A stretch of DNA of 38,881 bases from an uncultured bacterium (GCA_937122485.1 CAKZKH010000123.1:1-38881); one strand, 5' to 3'. Shown: positions 1-8,316, counted from the first letter of the stretch. The notes: a model not told the origin generated them from the sequence alone. Program-made: numbers and translations.

Positions 1-56
1 ACGGGCCCGCGAATGGCGGTGATCCAACCCTCTGGCATGTCTTTGACGTTGGCCAT
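1..56 (-). CDS. atpD: ATP synthase F1 beta subunit, N-terminal fragment (runs off the left edge)
   Basis: Only the first 18 codons lie in the window. On the minus strand an ATG at 56 overlaps the atpG stop by one base (TGATG). It encodes MANVKDMPEGWITAIRGP, and the ITAIRGPV-type segment is typical of the start of the F1 beta barrel domain. Beta is the catalytic subunit of F1, making ATP in the cytoplasm-facing head. Its place directly after atpG is the standard atpAGDC order, which is the main support. The nucleotide-binding domain is outside the window, and atpC presumably follows there too. Confidence 0.85.
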   Translation of the reverse strand, partial: MANVKDMPEGWITAIRGP

Positions 57-907
57 CACTCCTCCCGAAGCGCTTCGGCGCCGCCCATGATGTCGGCCAG
101 CTCCGCCGTGATGCGGTGCTGGCGGGCCTTGTTGTACTGAACCACCAACTTCTCCAACAGCTCGTCGGCGTTGTCCGTAGCAGCTTTCATGGCCTCGCGG
201 CGAATCGCGTGTTCGGCGGTCTTGGCGTGCAAGAAAATCTCCAGCAGCCGGCCCACCAGAACCGTCCGGGCCAACCCTTGGGCCACCTCTTCCAGGGCCG
301 GCTCCACGAGGAGGTTTAGGGGCTGCGCCTCCGGAACGGGCAAGGGAAGCAGGCGTTCCACCCGCACCTTCTGCACCAGCTCCCCCCGAAAGTGCATGTA
401 CACGGCATGGACTTCCCCCACGTCCTTGCCGTACAGCTCCAACAGGTCTTCAGCCACCTGGCGGGCAAACGCAGGGCTGGGGCGGTCGTAGCTCCGCAGG
501 TAGGTGCGCACGATCCGCCATGGGCGGCGACGGAACGGCCGGTAGGCCTTGTCCCCCCCGAGGAGAAGCAGGACCTGGGGGTGGGCTGTTGCGAACTTTT
601 CCGCGGCCTCGTTGATGTCCCCTACGTAGCGGCCGCACAGACCACGGTCGGAGTTCACCACCAACAGGCCTTGGCCGCGGGCGTTCACCCCGTGCAAGAG
701 GTCCAAGTGGAGGGACTCCTGGCGGAGGGTGGCGGCGAGCCCCGCCAGCAAGGGGAGGGCAGCTTCGCTGAACGGGCGGGCTGCGGTGAGGGCCTTGCGG
801 CGCTGGATGACCTGGGTGGCGGCAATGGTGTACATGGCCGAGGTGATTTGTCGCACGTGGCGAATGTTGTGAATGCGGCGGTAAAGGTAGCGGGCGCGGG
901 CAGGCAT
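56..907 (-). CDS. atpG: ATP synthase F1 gamma subunit
   Basis: The 283-residue product is the central rotor shaft that couples c-ring rotation to conformational change in the alpha/beta hexamer. The N-terminal helix carries the family signature (RIHNIRHVRQITSAMYTIAATQ), and the C-terminal helix carries EAMKAATDNADELLEKL and ITAELADIMGGAEAL, the two strands of the coiled-coil shaft. A Rossmann-like middle part has SDRGLCGRY, also a gamma hallmark. Length is normal. The ATG overlaps the atpA stop by one base (TAATG), so translation is probably coupled. Confidence 0.97.
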   Translation of the reverse strand: MPARARYLYRRIHNIRHVRQITSAMYTIAATQVIQRRKALTAARPFSEAALPLLAGLAATLRQESLHLDLLHGVNARGQGLLVVNSDRGLCGRYVGDINEAAEKFATAHPQVLLLLGGDKAYRPFRRRPWRIVRTYLRSYDRPSPAFARQVAEDLLELYGKDVGEVHAVYMHFRGELVQKVRVERLLPLPVPEAQPLNLLVEPALEEVAQGLARTVLVGRLLEIFLHAKTAEHAIRREAMKAATDNADELLEKLVVQYNKARQHRITAELADIMGGAEALREE

Positions 908-2415
908 TAGGCGCGGAATCCCTCCTTGAACTTGGCTACGGCCGCCTCCAAACCCTGCCGGACCCCTTCGGTGAGCCTCCGCTCCCGCCGCAGCTCGTCC
1001 AGTAGGGCAGCTTGCTGCTCCCCCAGGAACGCCAGAAATCCTCGTTCGAACTCGCTCACGGCCTCCACAGGGATGTGGTCGAGGTGGCCTCCCACCGCCG
1101 CGTACAAGACCGCGACTTGCTCTTCCACGGGCATGGGCTGGTACTGGCCCTGCTTGAGGATCTCCATGATCCGCTCACCCCGCGCGAGCTGGGCTTGGCT
1201 GGCCTCATCGAGCTCCTGGGCAAACTCGGCGAAGATGGCGAGGTCCCTGTACTGGGCCAGCTCCAAGCGGAGTTGACCGGCCACTTCCTTCATGGCGGGG
1301 ACCTGGGCCGCCCCCCCCACCCGGGACACGGAAAGCCCCACGTTCATCGCCGGACGCTGGCCCTTGTTGAACAAGTCGGCCTCCAAATAGATCTGGCCGT
1401 CGGTGATGGAGATGAGGTTGGTGGGGATGTAGGCGGTGATGTCCCCGGCCTTGGTTTCCACGATGGGCAAGGCTGTAAGCGAGCCTCCCCCGTGCTGGGC
1501 GTTCATCCGCGCTGCCCGCTCCAAGAGCCGGGAGTGGAGGTAGAAAATGTCCCCTGGGTACGCTTCCCGTCCGGGAGGTCGTCGCAAGAGAAGGCAGATC
1601 TCCCGGTAGGCCACCGCGTGCTTGGAGAGGTCGTCGTAGACCACGAGCGCATCCTCCCCCCGGTCGCGGAAGAACTCCCCCATGGCACAGCCGGCGTAGG
1701 GAGCCAGGTACTGAAGGGGCGGGGGATCCTCGGCGGCCGCAGCCACCACGATCGTGTAGTCCAGGGCCCGATGGCGGCGCAAGGCGTCCACCACCTTGGC
1801 GATGGTCGAGGACTTCTGCCCGATCGCCACGTACACGCAGTACACCCCTTGGTCCCGCTGGTTGAGGATGGTGTCCACCACCAAGGCCGTCTTGCCCGTG
1901 CGGCGGTCGCCGATGATGAGCTCCCGCTGGCCCCGGCCAATCGGGGTAAGGGCGTCCACCACCTTGAGCCCGGTCTGCAACGGGGTGTTGACCGGTTGGC
2001 GGGTGATCACCCCGGGCGCCTTTTCGTCGGTCTTGCGGTAGCCCTCCGGCTCGATGGGCGGACCTCCGTCGAGGGGCTGGCCCAAGGGGTTCACCACCCG
2101 ACCCAGGAACCCCTTCCCCACCGGGGTCATGAGGATGCGTCCCGTGCGCCGAACCTCGTCGCCTTCCCGGATTCCCCCGTCGTCCCCGAGGAGAGCTACC
2201 CCCACCGAGTCCTCGGTCAGGTCCAACACCAGGCCGTACACGTCCCCGGGGAAAACGAGGAGCTCCGACGCCAGGGCGGAACGCAGGCCCCAGACCTGGG
2301 CAATCCCATCCCCCACTTCTACCACCACCCCGGTTTCCTCCATCCGCAGGTCTGCGCCCAGTTCGGCGATCTGCTTTTTGAGGATGGCCACAATCTCTTC
2401 TTTGCGCGGACTCAT
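907..2415 (-). CDS. atpA: ATP synthase F1 alpha subunit
   Basis: The 502-residue product is the non-catalytic nucleotide-binding subunit of F1. Residues 1-95 form the N-terminal barrel ([15 protein letters not shown]). The Walker A motif at 169-176 reads GDRRTGKT; most alpha subunits have GDRQTGKT, so a Q to R change sits in the P-loop. [14 protein letters not shown] and the C-terminal helical bundle follow. Length and domain order are those of the family. It starts 3 bases after the atpH stop and overlaps atpG by one base. Confidence 0.98.
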   Translation of the reverse strand: MSPRKEEIVAILKKQIAELGADLRMEETGVVVEVGDGIAQVWGLRSALASELLVFPGDVYGLVLDLTEDSVGVALLGDDGGIREGDEVRRTGRILMTPVGKGFLGRVVNPLGQPLDGGPPIEPEGYRKTDEKAPGVITRQPVNTPLQTGLKVVDALTPIGRGQRELIIGDRRTGKTALVVDTILNQRDQGVYCVYVAIGQKSSTIAKVVDALRRHRALDYTIVVAAAAEDPPPLQYLAPYAGCAMGEFFRDRGEDALVVYDDLSKHAVAYREICLLLRRPPGREAYPGDIFYLHSRLLERAARMNAQHGGGSLTALPIVETKAGDITAYIPTNLISITDGQIYLEADLFNKGQRPAMNVGLSVSRVGGAAQVPAMKEVAGQLRLELAQYRDLAIFAEFAQELDEASQAQLARGERIMEILKQGQYQPMPVEEQVAVLYAAVGGHLDHIPVEAVSEFERGFLAFLGEQQAALLDELRRERRLTEGVRQGLEAAVAKFKEGFRA

Positions 2416-2418
2416 CGT

Positions 2419-2955
2419 TCACCCCTTGAGGCGTTCCTTCAGCCGGGCCAGGCGGCCCCAGGCCGAGAAGTCCAACCTCTTCCCCCGCACTTCCAGTTCG
2501 GCTCCGGCCAAAAGCTCTGGGCTGTCCTCGCTCTCTACGGCCACTTCCTTCCCCAAAGCCGCGGCCAACGTGGCCTTGAGCTGAGCCAAATGGGCCGGAT
2601 CGAGAGGGCGTGCCGTGCGAACCCGGACGTACACAAGGCGCCCCCGCTCCTCGGCTGCTCGCAAGAAAAGTGAGGCCAGCTCAGGGATCAGGGAGGCTCG
2701 CCCGTGGCCTACCATCACGGCCAAGGCGTTGAGGGTGTAGGTGTGGACCGAGCCGGCCAAGGCAGCCCGGAGGGCGCGAACCTTTTCCTCGGCCGACACC
2801 AATGGGTGGACCAGGAAGGCGCGCAGCTCCTCGTCGGATTCCCACAAGCTTCGAAGCAACACGAGGTCTTGGCCCACGGCGTCGGTGGCGTGGGCTGCGG
2901 CGCTCAGTTCGTACAGGGCAGCCGCGTAGCGAACGGCCACGTTGGGTTGAGCCAT
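2419..2955 (-). CDS. atpH: ATP synthase F1 delta subunit
   Basis: The 178-residue product is the peripheral-stalk subunit that joins the b-subunit dimer to the top of F1 (OSCP homologue). The N-terminal six-helix domain begins VAVRYAAALYELS, the usual delta/OSCP start (the family pattern is ..RYA.ALF..A). The C-terminal part has RLVYVRVRTARPLDPAHLAQLKATL, the conserved delta C-domain region. Sequence is otherwise weakly conserved, as is usual for delta. Its position between atpF and atpA supports the call. It starts 2 bases after the atpF stop. Confidence 0.95.
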   Translation of the reverse strand: MAQPNVAVRYAAALYELSAAAHATDAVGQDLVLLRSLWESDEELRAFLVHPLVSAEEKVRALRAALAGSVHTYTLNALAVMVGHGRASLIPELASLFLRAAEERGRLVYVRVRTARPLDPAHLAQLKATLAAALGKEVAVESEDSPELLAGAELEVRGKRLDFSAWGRLARLKERLKG

Positions 2956-2957
2956 GG

Positions 2958-3452
2958 CTAGCTCAGGACCCGAGCGTCAAGACGGCCCGTGAGTTCGGCG
3001 AGCAGGCGCTCGTGGTCCTGAGGTTTGACCTCCCGACCCAACACTTCGGCAGCCCCCAACACCACAAGTTCCGCGTAGGACCGGCGTAGGTCCTCCAAGG
3101 CCTGTTCCTGAAGTCGGCGGGCGGCTTCTTGGGCGGCCTGGAGGATGGATTGGGCTTGGGCCCGGGCTTCCAGGCGGGCCTCGGCTAGGGCCCTCTTGGC
3201 CTCGGCCTCGGCCCGGGCCAGGATTTCCCGCGCTCTTCGGTTGGCCTCGGCCAGGAGTTGCTCCCGTTCAGCCACTAGGGCCTGAGCCTGCTCCAGGGCC
3301 TTTTGGGCTGATGCCAGCCGTTCCTCCTCGGCCTTCCTCCGGGCTTCGAGCCAGGCCAGAATCCGTGGGTATGCCCAGCGGCGCAGCGCCCACACCAAGA
3401 TGGCGAAGCTCGCTAGGTTGGCCAGGAAGGTGCCCAGTTCAAACGAGAGCAT
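2958..3452 (-). CDS. atpF: ATP synthase F0 b subunit
   Basis: The 164-residue product is the peripheral-stalk stator. It has a single N-terminal membrane helix (about residues 5-28, FLANLASFAILVWALRRWAYP) followed by a very long charged, alanine-rich coiled coil (about 35-130), then a short C-terminal segment that would bind delta. There is one b gene here, not a b/b' pair, so a homodimer is expected. It begins 3 bases after the atpE stop. The ribosome-binding site is weak, so coupling to atpE is likely. Confidence 0.95.
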   Translation of the reverse strand: MLSFELGTFLANLASFAILVWALRRWAYPRILAWLEARRKAEEERLASAQKALEQAQALVAEREQLLAEANRRAREILARAEAEAKRALAEARLEARAQAQSILQAAQEAARRLQEQALEDLRRSYAELVVLGAAEVLGREVKPQDHERLLAELTGRLDARVLS

Positions 3453-3455
3453 AGC

Positions 3456-3707
3456 CTAGGCCACAAAGATGAGGACCAGCGCGATGATCAACGAATAGAT
3501 CCCCGTGGTCTCGGCGATGGCGTCGGCGATGACCATGTTGCGGAGCAAGGTGTTGGCCATTTCCGGCTGGCGGGCCATGGCGTCCATGGCGTGGGCCCCG
3601 ATGTAACCCTCACCTACCCCCGGCCCAATGGCCCCGATCCCCATGCAGATTCCCGCTCCCAGGTACTTGGCCGCTTGCACGATCGCTTCCCTTACCGCTG
3701 GATCCAT
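3456..3707 (-). CDS. atpE: ATP synthase F0 c subunit, predicted Na+-type
   Basis: The 83-residue hairpin forms the ring that carries the coupling ion through the membrane. Two membrane helices flank the polar loop ARQPE (45-49). The essential carboxylate is E66 in AIAETTGIYS. Helix 1 has GPGVGEGY, placing a second acid, E33, where Ilyobacter-type Na+ rings have Gln32. T67, T68 and Y71 match the other Na+ ligands of that family (Ser66, Thr67, Tyr70). I chose ATG 3707 because a strong AAGGAGG precedes it; the frame is open to 3731 but that would overlap atpB. Na+ specificity is inferred from these residues. Confidence 0.96.
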   Translation of the reverse strand: MDPAVREAIVQAAKYLGAGICMGIGAIGPGVGEGYIGAHAMDAMARQPEMANTLLRNMVIADAIAETTGIYSLIIALVLIFVA

Positions 3708-3717
3708 GCGCTCCTCC

Positions 3718-4485
3718 TTATTCTGCAGCACCTTGGATGTACGCTATCGCCAACAGGGTAAACACCAGGGCTTGAATTAGCCCGGCAAACAGCCCAAACC
3801 ACCCGTTCAAGATCACAAACACTGGGGTCACCAGGGGAGGGGCCAACACCCGAGCTGCAAGCTCCACCGAGCCTGGCCCCAGGCCCAACAGCCCCCCGAG
3901 AACGGCCTGCAGCGACACCCCAAGCAGCCGGCTCACCACCACGGGCGCCACCCCCATGAGCAAGACCCCTCCCAACATGTTCCCGAACAACCGGAACCCG
4001 TGGGACATCGTGCGACCCAAGTCCCCCACCACGTTGAGGGGAAGAAGGAAGGGGAAAGGCTGCAAATAACCCTTGAAGTGGTGGGCCATTCCTTTCTGGC
4101 GAATCCCATAGTAGTGGGTGAGGACGTAGACCATGAGGGCGAGGCCCACCGTGACGTTGACGCTTTGCGTGGGGGGCAGCACAAATGGGATAGGCAAAAC
4201 GCTCAACCAGTTGCAAAGCAGGATGTACAAGAACAGGGTGAGCACCAAGGGGAACAGGGCCTGTCGGAGGCCCGCTGACATGCCGCCCAGGGTGCTGTCG
4301 CGGAAGAACTCCACCACAGCCATGACCACGGTGGCCCGCCGGGATAGAGGGCCATCGGGCCTCGAGGGCAAGCCGCGGAGGACCCACCACCCCAGGACCC
4401 CCAAAAGCCCCACCACAGCCCAAGCCCCCAGCACGACGACTAGATCGAAGGCGAGCTCGACCCCGCCCAGGGCCACCGTCACCAC
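3718..4485 (-). CDS. atpB: ATP synthase F0 a subunit
   Basis: The membrane stator subunit provides the two half-channels next to the c ring. About 255 residues with five to six hydrophobic helices are visible. The essential arginine is R165 in the family signature SHGFRLFGNMLGG, and the C-terminal helix pair ends NGWFGLFAGLIQALVFTLLAIAYI. The frame is open to 4641, but that would overlap atpI by about 150 bases. The first plausible start after the atpI stop is GTG 4485 (GTG 4482 is also possible). Neither has a clear ribosome-binding site, so the start is uncertain while the identity is firm. Confidence 0.93.
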   Translation of the reverse strand: MVTVALGGVELAFDLVVVLGAWAVVGLLGVLGWWVLRGLPSRPDGPLSRRATVVMAVVEFFRDSTLGGMSAGLRQALFPLVLTLFLYILLCNWLSVLPIPFVLPPTQSVNVTVGLALMVYVLTHYYGIRQKGMAHHFKGYLQPFPFLLPLNVVGDLGRTMSHGFRLFGNMLGGVLLMGVAPVVVSRLLGVSLQAVLGGLLGLGPGSVELAARVLAPPLVTPVFVILNGWFGLFAGLIQALVFTLLAIAYIQGAAE

Positions 4486-4492
4486 CCACCGC

Positions 4493-4843
4493 TCAGCCCA
4501 TGGACCGGACAAGGCGCACCGTCCAAATCCAGCGGCCGAGGGTGGGCAAGAGCAGCCCGCCGGCCAGCGCCAGTGGGGGCAAGCCCAAGGCCGGCCCGGC
4601 CAAAGCCAGCCCGGCCACCAAGGCCTGCCGCCCGACGGCAATCAGCCCGGCCGCGCGCGGCCCCGAACCTTCCCTCAACGCCACCCCGATCAGGGCCCAG
4701 CGGACGGCCCGCCCAACCGCCACCGCGCCCCAACCCCACAGAAGGCCCAGCGGCCAGTGGGCTCCCCACCCGGCGAGAACCACGGCCACAGGGACTCCCA
4801 GCCAGAAACCCTCCCGTACCCCCACCCAAAGCGCGGACTTCAT
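4493..4843 (-). CDS. atpI: Probable ATP synthase assembly protein AtpI-like
   Basis: A 116-residue, very hydrophobic protein with about four predicted membrane helices and few charges. It has no catalytic motif. Its position first in the atp operon, its size and its four-helix plan match AtpI/subunit I, which in other bacteria helps assemble the c ring. The sequence itself diverges too far to confirm this by eye. ATG 4843 follows a G-rich stretch; a GTG at 4855 overlapping the frr stop is an alternative start. It ends 7 bases before the atpB start used here. Confidence 0.65.
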   Translation of the reverse strand: MKSALWVGVREGFWLGVPVAVVLAGWGAHWPLGLLWGWGAVAVGRAVRWALIGVALREGSGPRAAGLIAVGRQALVAGLALAGPALGLPPLALAGGLLLPTLGRWIWTVRLVRSMG

Positions 4844-4851
4844 TCCCCCCC

Positions 4852-5409
4852 TCACAAGGTCCGCATCTCCTGCACTTTCTTTTCCGTCAGTTCGTCGATC
4901 TTCTTGGTGAACTCCGCCGTGACTTGGTCCAGTTCCTCCCGCAGCTTGAACAGGGCGTCCTCGGAGATCTTGCCCTCTTTCTTCTCCTGGTCAAATTTCT
5001 CCCGCACGTCCCGGCGGATGTTGCGCAACGCCACCTTGGCCTCCTCGGCCTTTTTCCCCACCAGCTTGGCCAGTTCGTTGCGGCGCTCCTCGGACAGGCG
5101 GGGGACCTTGACGCGGATCATCTGCCCGTCGCTTTGGGGATTGAGACCGAGCTCGGCCGCCCGGATGGCCTTCTCGATCGCCCCCAGCTGGCTGCGGTCA
5201 AACGGGCGAACGAGAATGGAGTCAGGGTCCGGAGCCACCACGTTGGCCACGTGCTTGAGGGGGGTGGGGGTCCCATAGTAGTCCAGGACAATTCCCTCCA
5301 CCAAGGAAGGATTCGCCCTTCCAGTTTGGATTTTACCCAGTTCAGCCTTGAGGACCTCCACGGTCCGGGTCATGTGAGCTCTCGTTTCCTTGAGCAAGGG
5401 ATGTTCCAT
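4852..5409 (-). CDS. frr: Ribosome recycling factor
   Basis: The 185-residue product (same length as E. coli RRF) splits post-termination ribosomes together with EF-G. It shows the family hallmarks KIQTGRANPSLVEGI, YYGTPTPL, FDRSQLGAIEKAI and LGLNPQSDG, then RVKVPRLSEERR and KVALRNIRRD. The frame is open further upstream to 5475, but ATG 5409 has GGAGG five bases ahead and gives the family length. It is the first gene of what looks like one transcript with the ATP synthase genes, not the usual pyrH-frr arrangement. Confidence 0.98.
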   Translation of the reverse strand: MEHPLLKETRAHMTRTVEVLKAELGKIQTGRANPSLVEGIVLDYYGTPTPLKHVANVVAPDPDSILVRPFDRSQLGAIEKAIRAAELGLNPQSDGQMIRVKVPRLSEERRNELAKLVGKKAEEAKVALRNIRRDVREKFDQEKKEGKISEDALFKLREELDQVTAEFTKKIDELTEKKVQEMRTL

Positions 5410-5425
5410 GTTGGCCTCCGTAGGG

Positions 5426-5454
5426 ATCGTAGCCGTGCTGTCCCGGGTGTGCAA
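5426..5454 (-). promoter_or_regulatory. Promoter for frr-atp operon
   Basis: On the minus strand TTGCAC (5454-5449) and TACGAT (5431-5426) are separated by exactly 17 bases. The predicted start of transcription is near 5419, leaving a leader of about 10 bases before ATG 5409. This overlaps the opposing cca promoter, so the two may interfere with each other. Confidence 0.6.
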
Positions 5455-5466
5455 CTGAGCGATAAT
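5438..5466 (+). promoter_or_regulatory. Promoter for cca, predicted leaderless
   Basis: GATAAT at 5461-5466 lies 7 bases ahead of ATG 5474, so transcription would begin at or next to the start codon. A poor -35 (CTGTCC, 5438-5443) is 17 bases upstream. No Shine-Dalgarno sequence precedes the ATG, which fits a leaderless message. Confidence 0.45.
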
Positions 5467-5473
5467 TGCGGGC

Positions 5474-6904
5474 ATGCGGATTCTCCTGGAGGCTGCGCTC
5501 GCCCGTCACCCCTTTGCCGAGGAGATTCTCCACCGTCTAATCCAAGCGGGGTTTGAGGCCGTGGTGGTGGGGGGGGCGGTACGGGACGTGCTCCTGGCCG
5601 AGCTGCGCGGGCAGCCGTGCCTGGTGCAGGACGTGGACATAGCCACTTCGGCTCCCCCTGAGGTGGTTCACAGGTTGTTTGCTGACCGCCGGGTGCTCAC
5701 GGTGGGGGAGAGCTTTGGGGTGGTGGTGGTCGTGGCCGCGGACGGAAGGCAGTACGAGGTGGCCACCTTCCGGTCCGAGGGAGGCTACAGCGATGGACGC
5801 CGGCCGGACCAGGTGGGGTGGGGGAGCCTGGAAGAGGACCTTGGGCGGAGGGACTTCACGGTCAATGGAATGGCCGCCCGTCCGGACGGGGAGCTGGTGG
5901 ATCCCGTGGGGGGGGTGGCCGACCTGGAGGCGGGGCTTGTCCGGGCCATCGGCCAGGCCGAGGTGCGGTTTGCCGAGGACCACCTGCGCATGCTGCGGGC
6001 GGTGCGGTTCGCCTGTCAGCTGGGGTTTGCCTTGGAAGAGGAGACGGCGCGGGCCATTCGGGACCAAGCAGCGAAGATCACCGCCATCTCTTGGGAGCGC
6101 ATTCGGGACGAGCTCCTTCGCATTTTGGCCACCCCCCGCGCCGCCCAGGGTCTGGCCCTCCTCCGGGAACTTGACCTTCTTCCTCATATCCTGCCCGAGG
6201 TGAGCAAGCTTCAGGGAGTGCCTCAGCCCGAGGACTATCATCCTGAGGGCGATGTCTTTACCCACACCGAGGCGGCGTTGGCCATAGCCGACGGGATTTG
6301 GGATGTTCCCCTCCTCAAGTTGGCCGTCCTCTTCCATGATGTAGGGAAACCTTCAGCTCTGGCCCGCTCGGGAGGGGAGAACATGGGAGGCCACTGCCAC
6401 ATCGGGGCTGAGCTGACCCGAGCCGCCATGACCCGGCTTCGCCTTCCCAGACGGGAAGGGGAGCACGTGGTGTACCTTGTGCGGGAGCACATGAGGGTGG
6501 GGCGGCTCCCGGAGATGGGGCTGGGCAAGCAGGTCCAACTTATGGCCCACGACGAACAGGTGGGCGAACCCTTGGACCAGCCCGTGGCTCGCTTTCCCCT
6601 CTTTGCCGACCTGTTGCGATTGGCCATCTGCGACGCCGAGGCTTCGGCGCACCGCGCGGGTACTTGGTTGCCCCTCCTGGCCCGCTCGGTGGGACTCCTC
6701 CTGCACCTTCGCCAGATCCAAGGCCTTCGGAGGGCCAGGGACCTGGTGACAGGGGACGACTTGGTGGCCCTTGGGGAACCTCCGGGACCCCGCTTGGGGC
6801 AGGTGCTGGCTCAACTTCACGAGCGCATTTTGAGCGGGCAGATCACCACCCGGGAACAAGCCCTGTCCGAGGCCGCGCGGCTGTTGGCCAGGGAACGAAC
6901 GTAA
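5474..6904 (+). CDS. cca: tRNA nucleotidyltransferase / poly(A) polymerase family protein (CCA-adding type)
   Basis: A 476-residue class II nucleotidyltransferase, expected to add or repair the CCA end of tRNAs. The head domain has GGAVRD (33-38) and the metal-binding acids D53 and D55 in DVDIAT, then RRDFTVNGMA. The neck has LRMLRAVRFACQLGF, and the C-terminal half carries an HD phosphohydrolase-like domain (HTEAALA, FHDVGKPS, HCHIGAEL). The HD domain occurs in many bacterial members and may give 2',3'-phosphatase activity. CCA addition versus A-only addition cannot be told from sequence. No tRNA gene is nearby. Confidence 0.93.
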   Translation: MRILLEAALARHPFAEEILHRLIQAGFEAVVVGGAVRDVLLAELRGQPCLVQDVDIATSAPPEVVHRLFADRRVLTVGESFGVVVVVAADGRQYEVATFRSEGGYSDGRRPDQVGWGSLEEDLGRRDFTVNGMAARPDGELVDPVGGVADLEAGLVRAIGQAEVRFAEDHLRMLRAVRFACQLGFALEEETARAIRDQAAKITAISWERIRDELLRILATPRAAQGLALLRELDLLPHILPEVSKLQGVPQPEDYHPEGDVFTHTEAALAIADGIWDVPLLKLAVLFHDVGKPSALARSGGENMGGHCHIGAELTRAAMTRLRLPRREGEHVVYLVREHMRVGRLPEMGLGKQVQLMAHDEQVGEPLDQPVARFPLFADLLRLAICDAEASAHRAGTWLPLLARSVGLLLHLRQIQGLRRARDLVTGDDLVALGEPPGPRLGQVLAQLHERILSGQITTREQALSEAARLLARERT

Positions 6905-6987
6905 CCTGCGTCACCGCCCGAATGTCCTCCCGGGGTTCCTCAGCCGCCCGTGGTTTGGGTGAACTTTCCTCTACCCTTCGCGCCGCC

Positions 6988-8316
6988 ATGAGCGTTCTTC
7001 ATCTTGGACCTGAGCTGGAACTCCCGGTGGATGACGTGGTAGGCCAGTGCGTGGCCGTGTTGGGCATCCGCGGATCGGGCAAGTCCAACACAGCCGGCGT
7101 GATCCTCGAAGAGCTTCTGTCCATCCGTTTCCCCCTGACGGTCGTGGACATCGACGGGGAATACTTTGGCCTGCGGGAGAAGTACGAGCTGTTGGTGGCC
7201 GGCGGCGAGGGAGGGGATGTGGCCCTGGAACGGGCAACGGCCGGAGAGATTGCCCGCCTGTCCTTGAAGGAGAGTCTGCCGGTGATCCTCGATGTCTCCG
7301 GGCTTCTGACCGACGAACGGGAAGCTTTGCTTTTGGACTACCTCACCTCATTGTGGACCGTGGCGGGAACCCTGCGGGCCCCTTACATGATCGCCATCGA
7401 AGAGTGCCACGAGTTCATCCCCCAAGGCACCCGGACCCCGCTCAAGGAGGTCGTCGCCCGGATCGCCTTGCGGGGGCGAAAGCGGGGTTTGGGGGCGATC
7501 ATCGTCTCCCAACGCTCGGCCAAGGTGGAAAAGGACGTTCTCACCCAAGCCGGTCTCTTGTTCCTGCACCGGGTCGTCCACGAGGCCGATATGCGGGTGT
7601 ACGAGGAACTCATCCCCTGGCGGAGGGTGGAGACCAAGGAAGCCGTGGCCTCGTTGGGGGTGGGGGAGTGCATCCTCATCTCCCAGTCCACCCCCCGCAA
7701 GGTGCGCATCCGGGAGCGCCACACCTTCCACGGGGGCTACACACCCACCTTCGTACCTGTTCAGTCGGCCAAGGTCCTCCAGGTGAGGGAACGGCTCGTT
7801 CAGTCCCTGGGCAAGGAGAGCTACGACCCCCCGAGCGGCCAGGAGGAGTTCCCCTGGGAGGAGGAGTTCGACCAGCCTCCGGTGATGGCGCCGCTGTCCC
7901 GAGGAGAAGACCCTGGGAACGATGAAGATCTCCCCGGACCGGTGATGAAGAAGTTGGAACGCATTGTTCGTCGGGTGGAGCGCTCGTCGGTTCTCCATCG
8001 GAGAATGCTCGGGTTCTTGGTTTCCCGGGAGCCCCGGGCCTACAGCGCCCGGGACCTTGCGGCCTGGCTGGACTGTGCGGAAGCGGCGATCTTGGCCGAG
8101 CCGCCTACGCCCCTTGTGGAACTGGGTCTGCTTTTCCAGGAACGAACCAGCCGGGGGATGTTCTACCGGGCAACCCTCCGCACCTACGTGGAAGAGGCGT
8201 TTGCCCCGTTTGCCCAGGAATTGGGTTCGTCCGGATTGCACCAAATCCTTTCCCATCTGCGTCGGGAGCTTGGGGGGAGGTTGGCCCCCGAACGTAATGT
8301 AGCTTACACCCCTTGA
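6988..8316 (+). CDS. HerA-like/DUF87-type ATPase
   Basis: A 442-residue P-loop ATPase of the FtsK-HerA superfamily. Walker A is GIRGSGKS (26-33), followed by VVDIDGEYFGL. Walker B is PYMIAIEECHEF (about 132-143) and sensor-like segments LRGRKRGLGAIIVSQR follow. The C-terminal third looks like a winged-helix region. HerA proteins usually pump DNA with the nuclease NurA in repair; no NurA gene is nearby, so the role here is unknown. The frame is open to 6664 over cca, but homology-like sequence begins only at MSVLHLG. ATG 6988 lacks a Shine-Dalgarno sequence, and ATG 6922 is an alternative. Confidence 0.8.
   Translation: MSVLHLGPELELPVDDVVGQCVAVLGIRGSGKSNTAGVILEELLSIRFPLTVVDIDGEYFGLREKYELLVAGGEGGDVALERATAGEIARLSLKESLPVILDVSGLLTDEREALLLDYLTSLWTVAGTLRAPYMIAIEECHEFIPQGTRTPLKEVVARIALRGRKRGLGAIIVSQRSAKVEKDVLTQAGLLFLHRVVHEADMRVYEELIPWRRVETKEAVASLGVGECILISQSTPRKVRIRERHTFHGGYTPTFVPVQSAKVLQVRERLVQSLGKESYDPPSGQEEFPWEEEFDQPPVMAPLSRGEDPGNDEDLPGPVMKKLERIVRRVERSSVLHRRMLGFLVSREPRAYSARDLAAWLDCAEAAILAEPPTPLVELGLLFQERTSRGMFYRATLRTYVEEAFAPFAQELGSSGLHQILSHLRRELGGRLAPERNVAYTP

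Noticed and set aside
1012-2673. A 553-codon open frame antisense to atpA and atpH.
   Set aside because: Composition is typical of a shadow frame, and atpA and atpH are certain on the minus strand.
3708-3731. Eight more codons at the start of the c subunit (MLQNKEER).
   Set aside because: The extension would overlap the atpB stop, while ATG 3707 follows a strong AAGGAGG.
6664-6987. An N-terminal extension of the HerA-like ATPase.
   Set aside because: It lies in the coding sequence of cca, is Pro/Gly/Arg-rich and shows no homology; the recognisable protein begins at MSVLHLG (6988).
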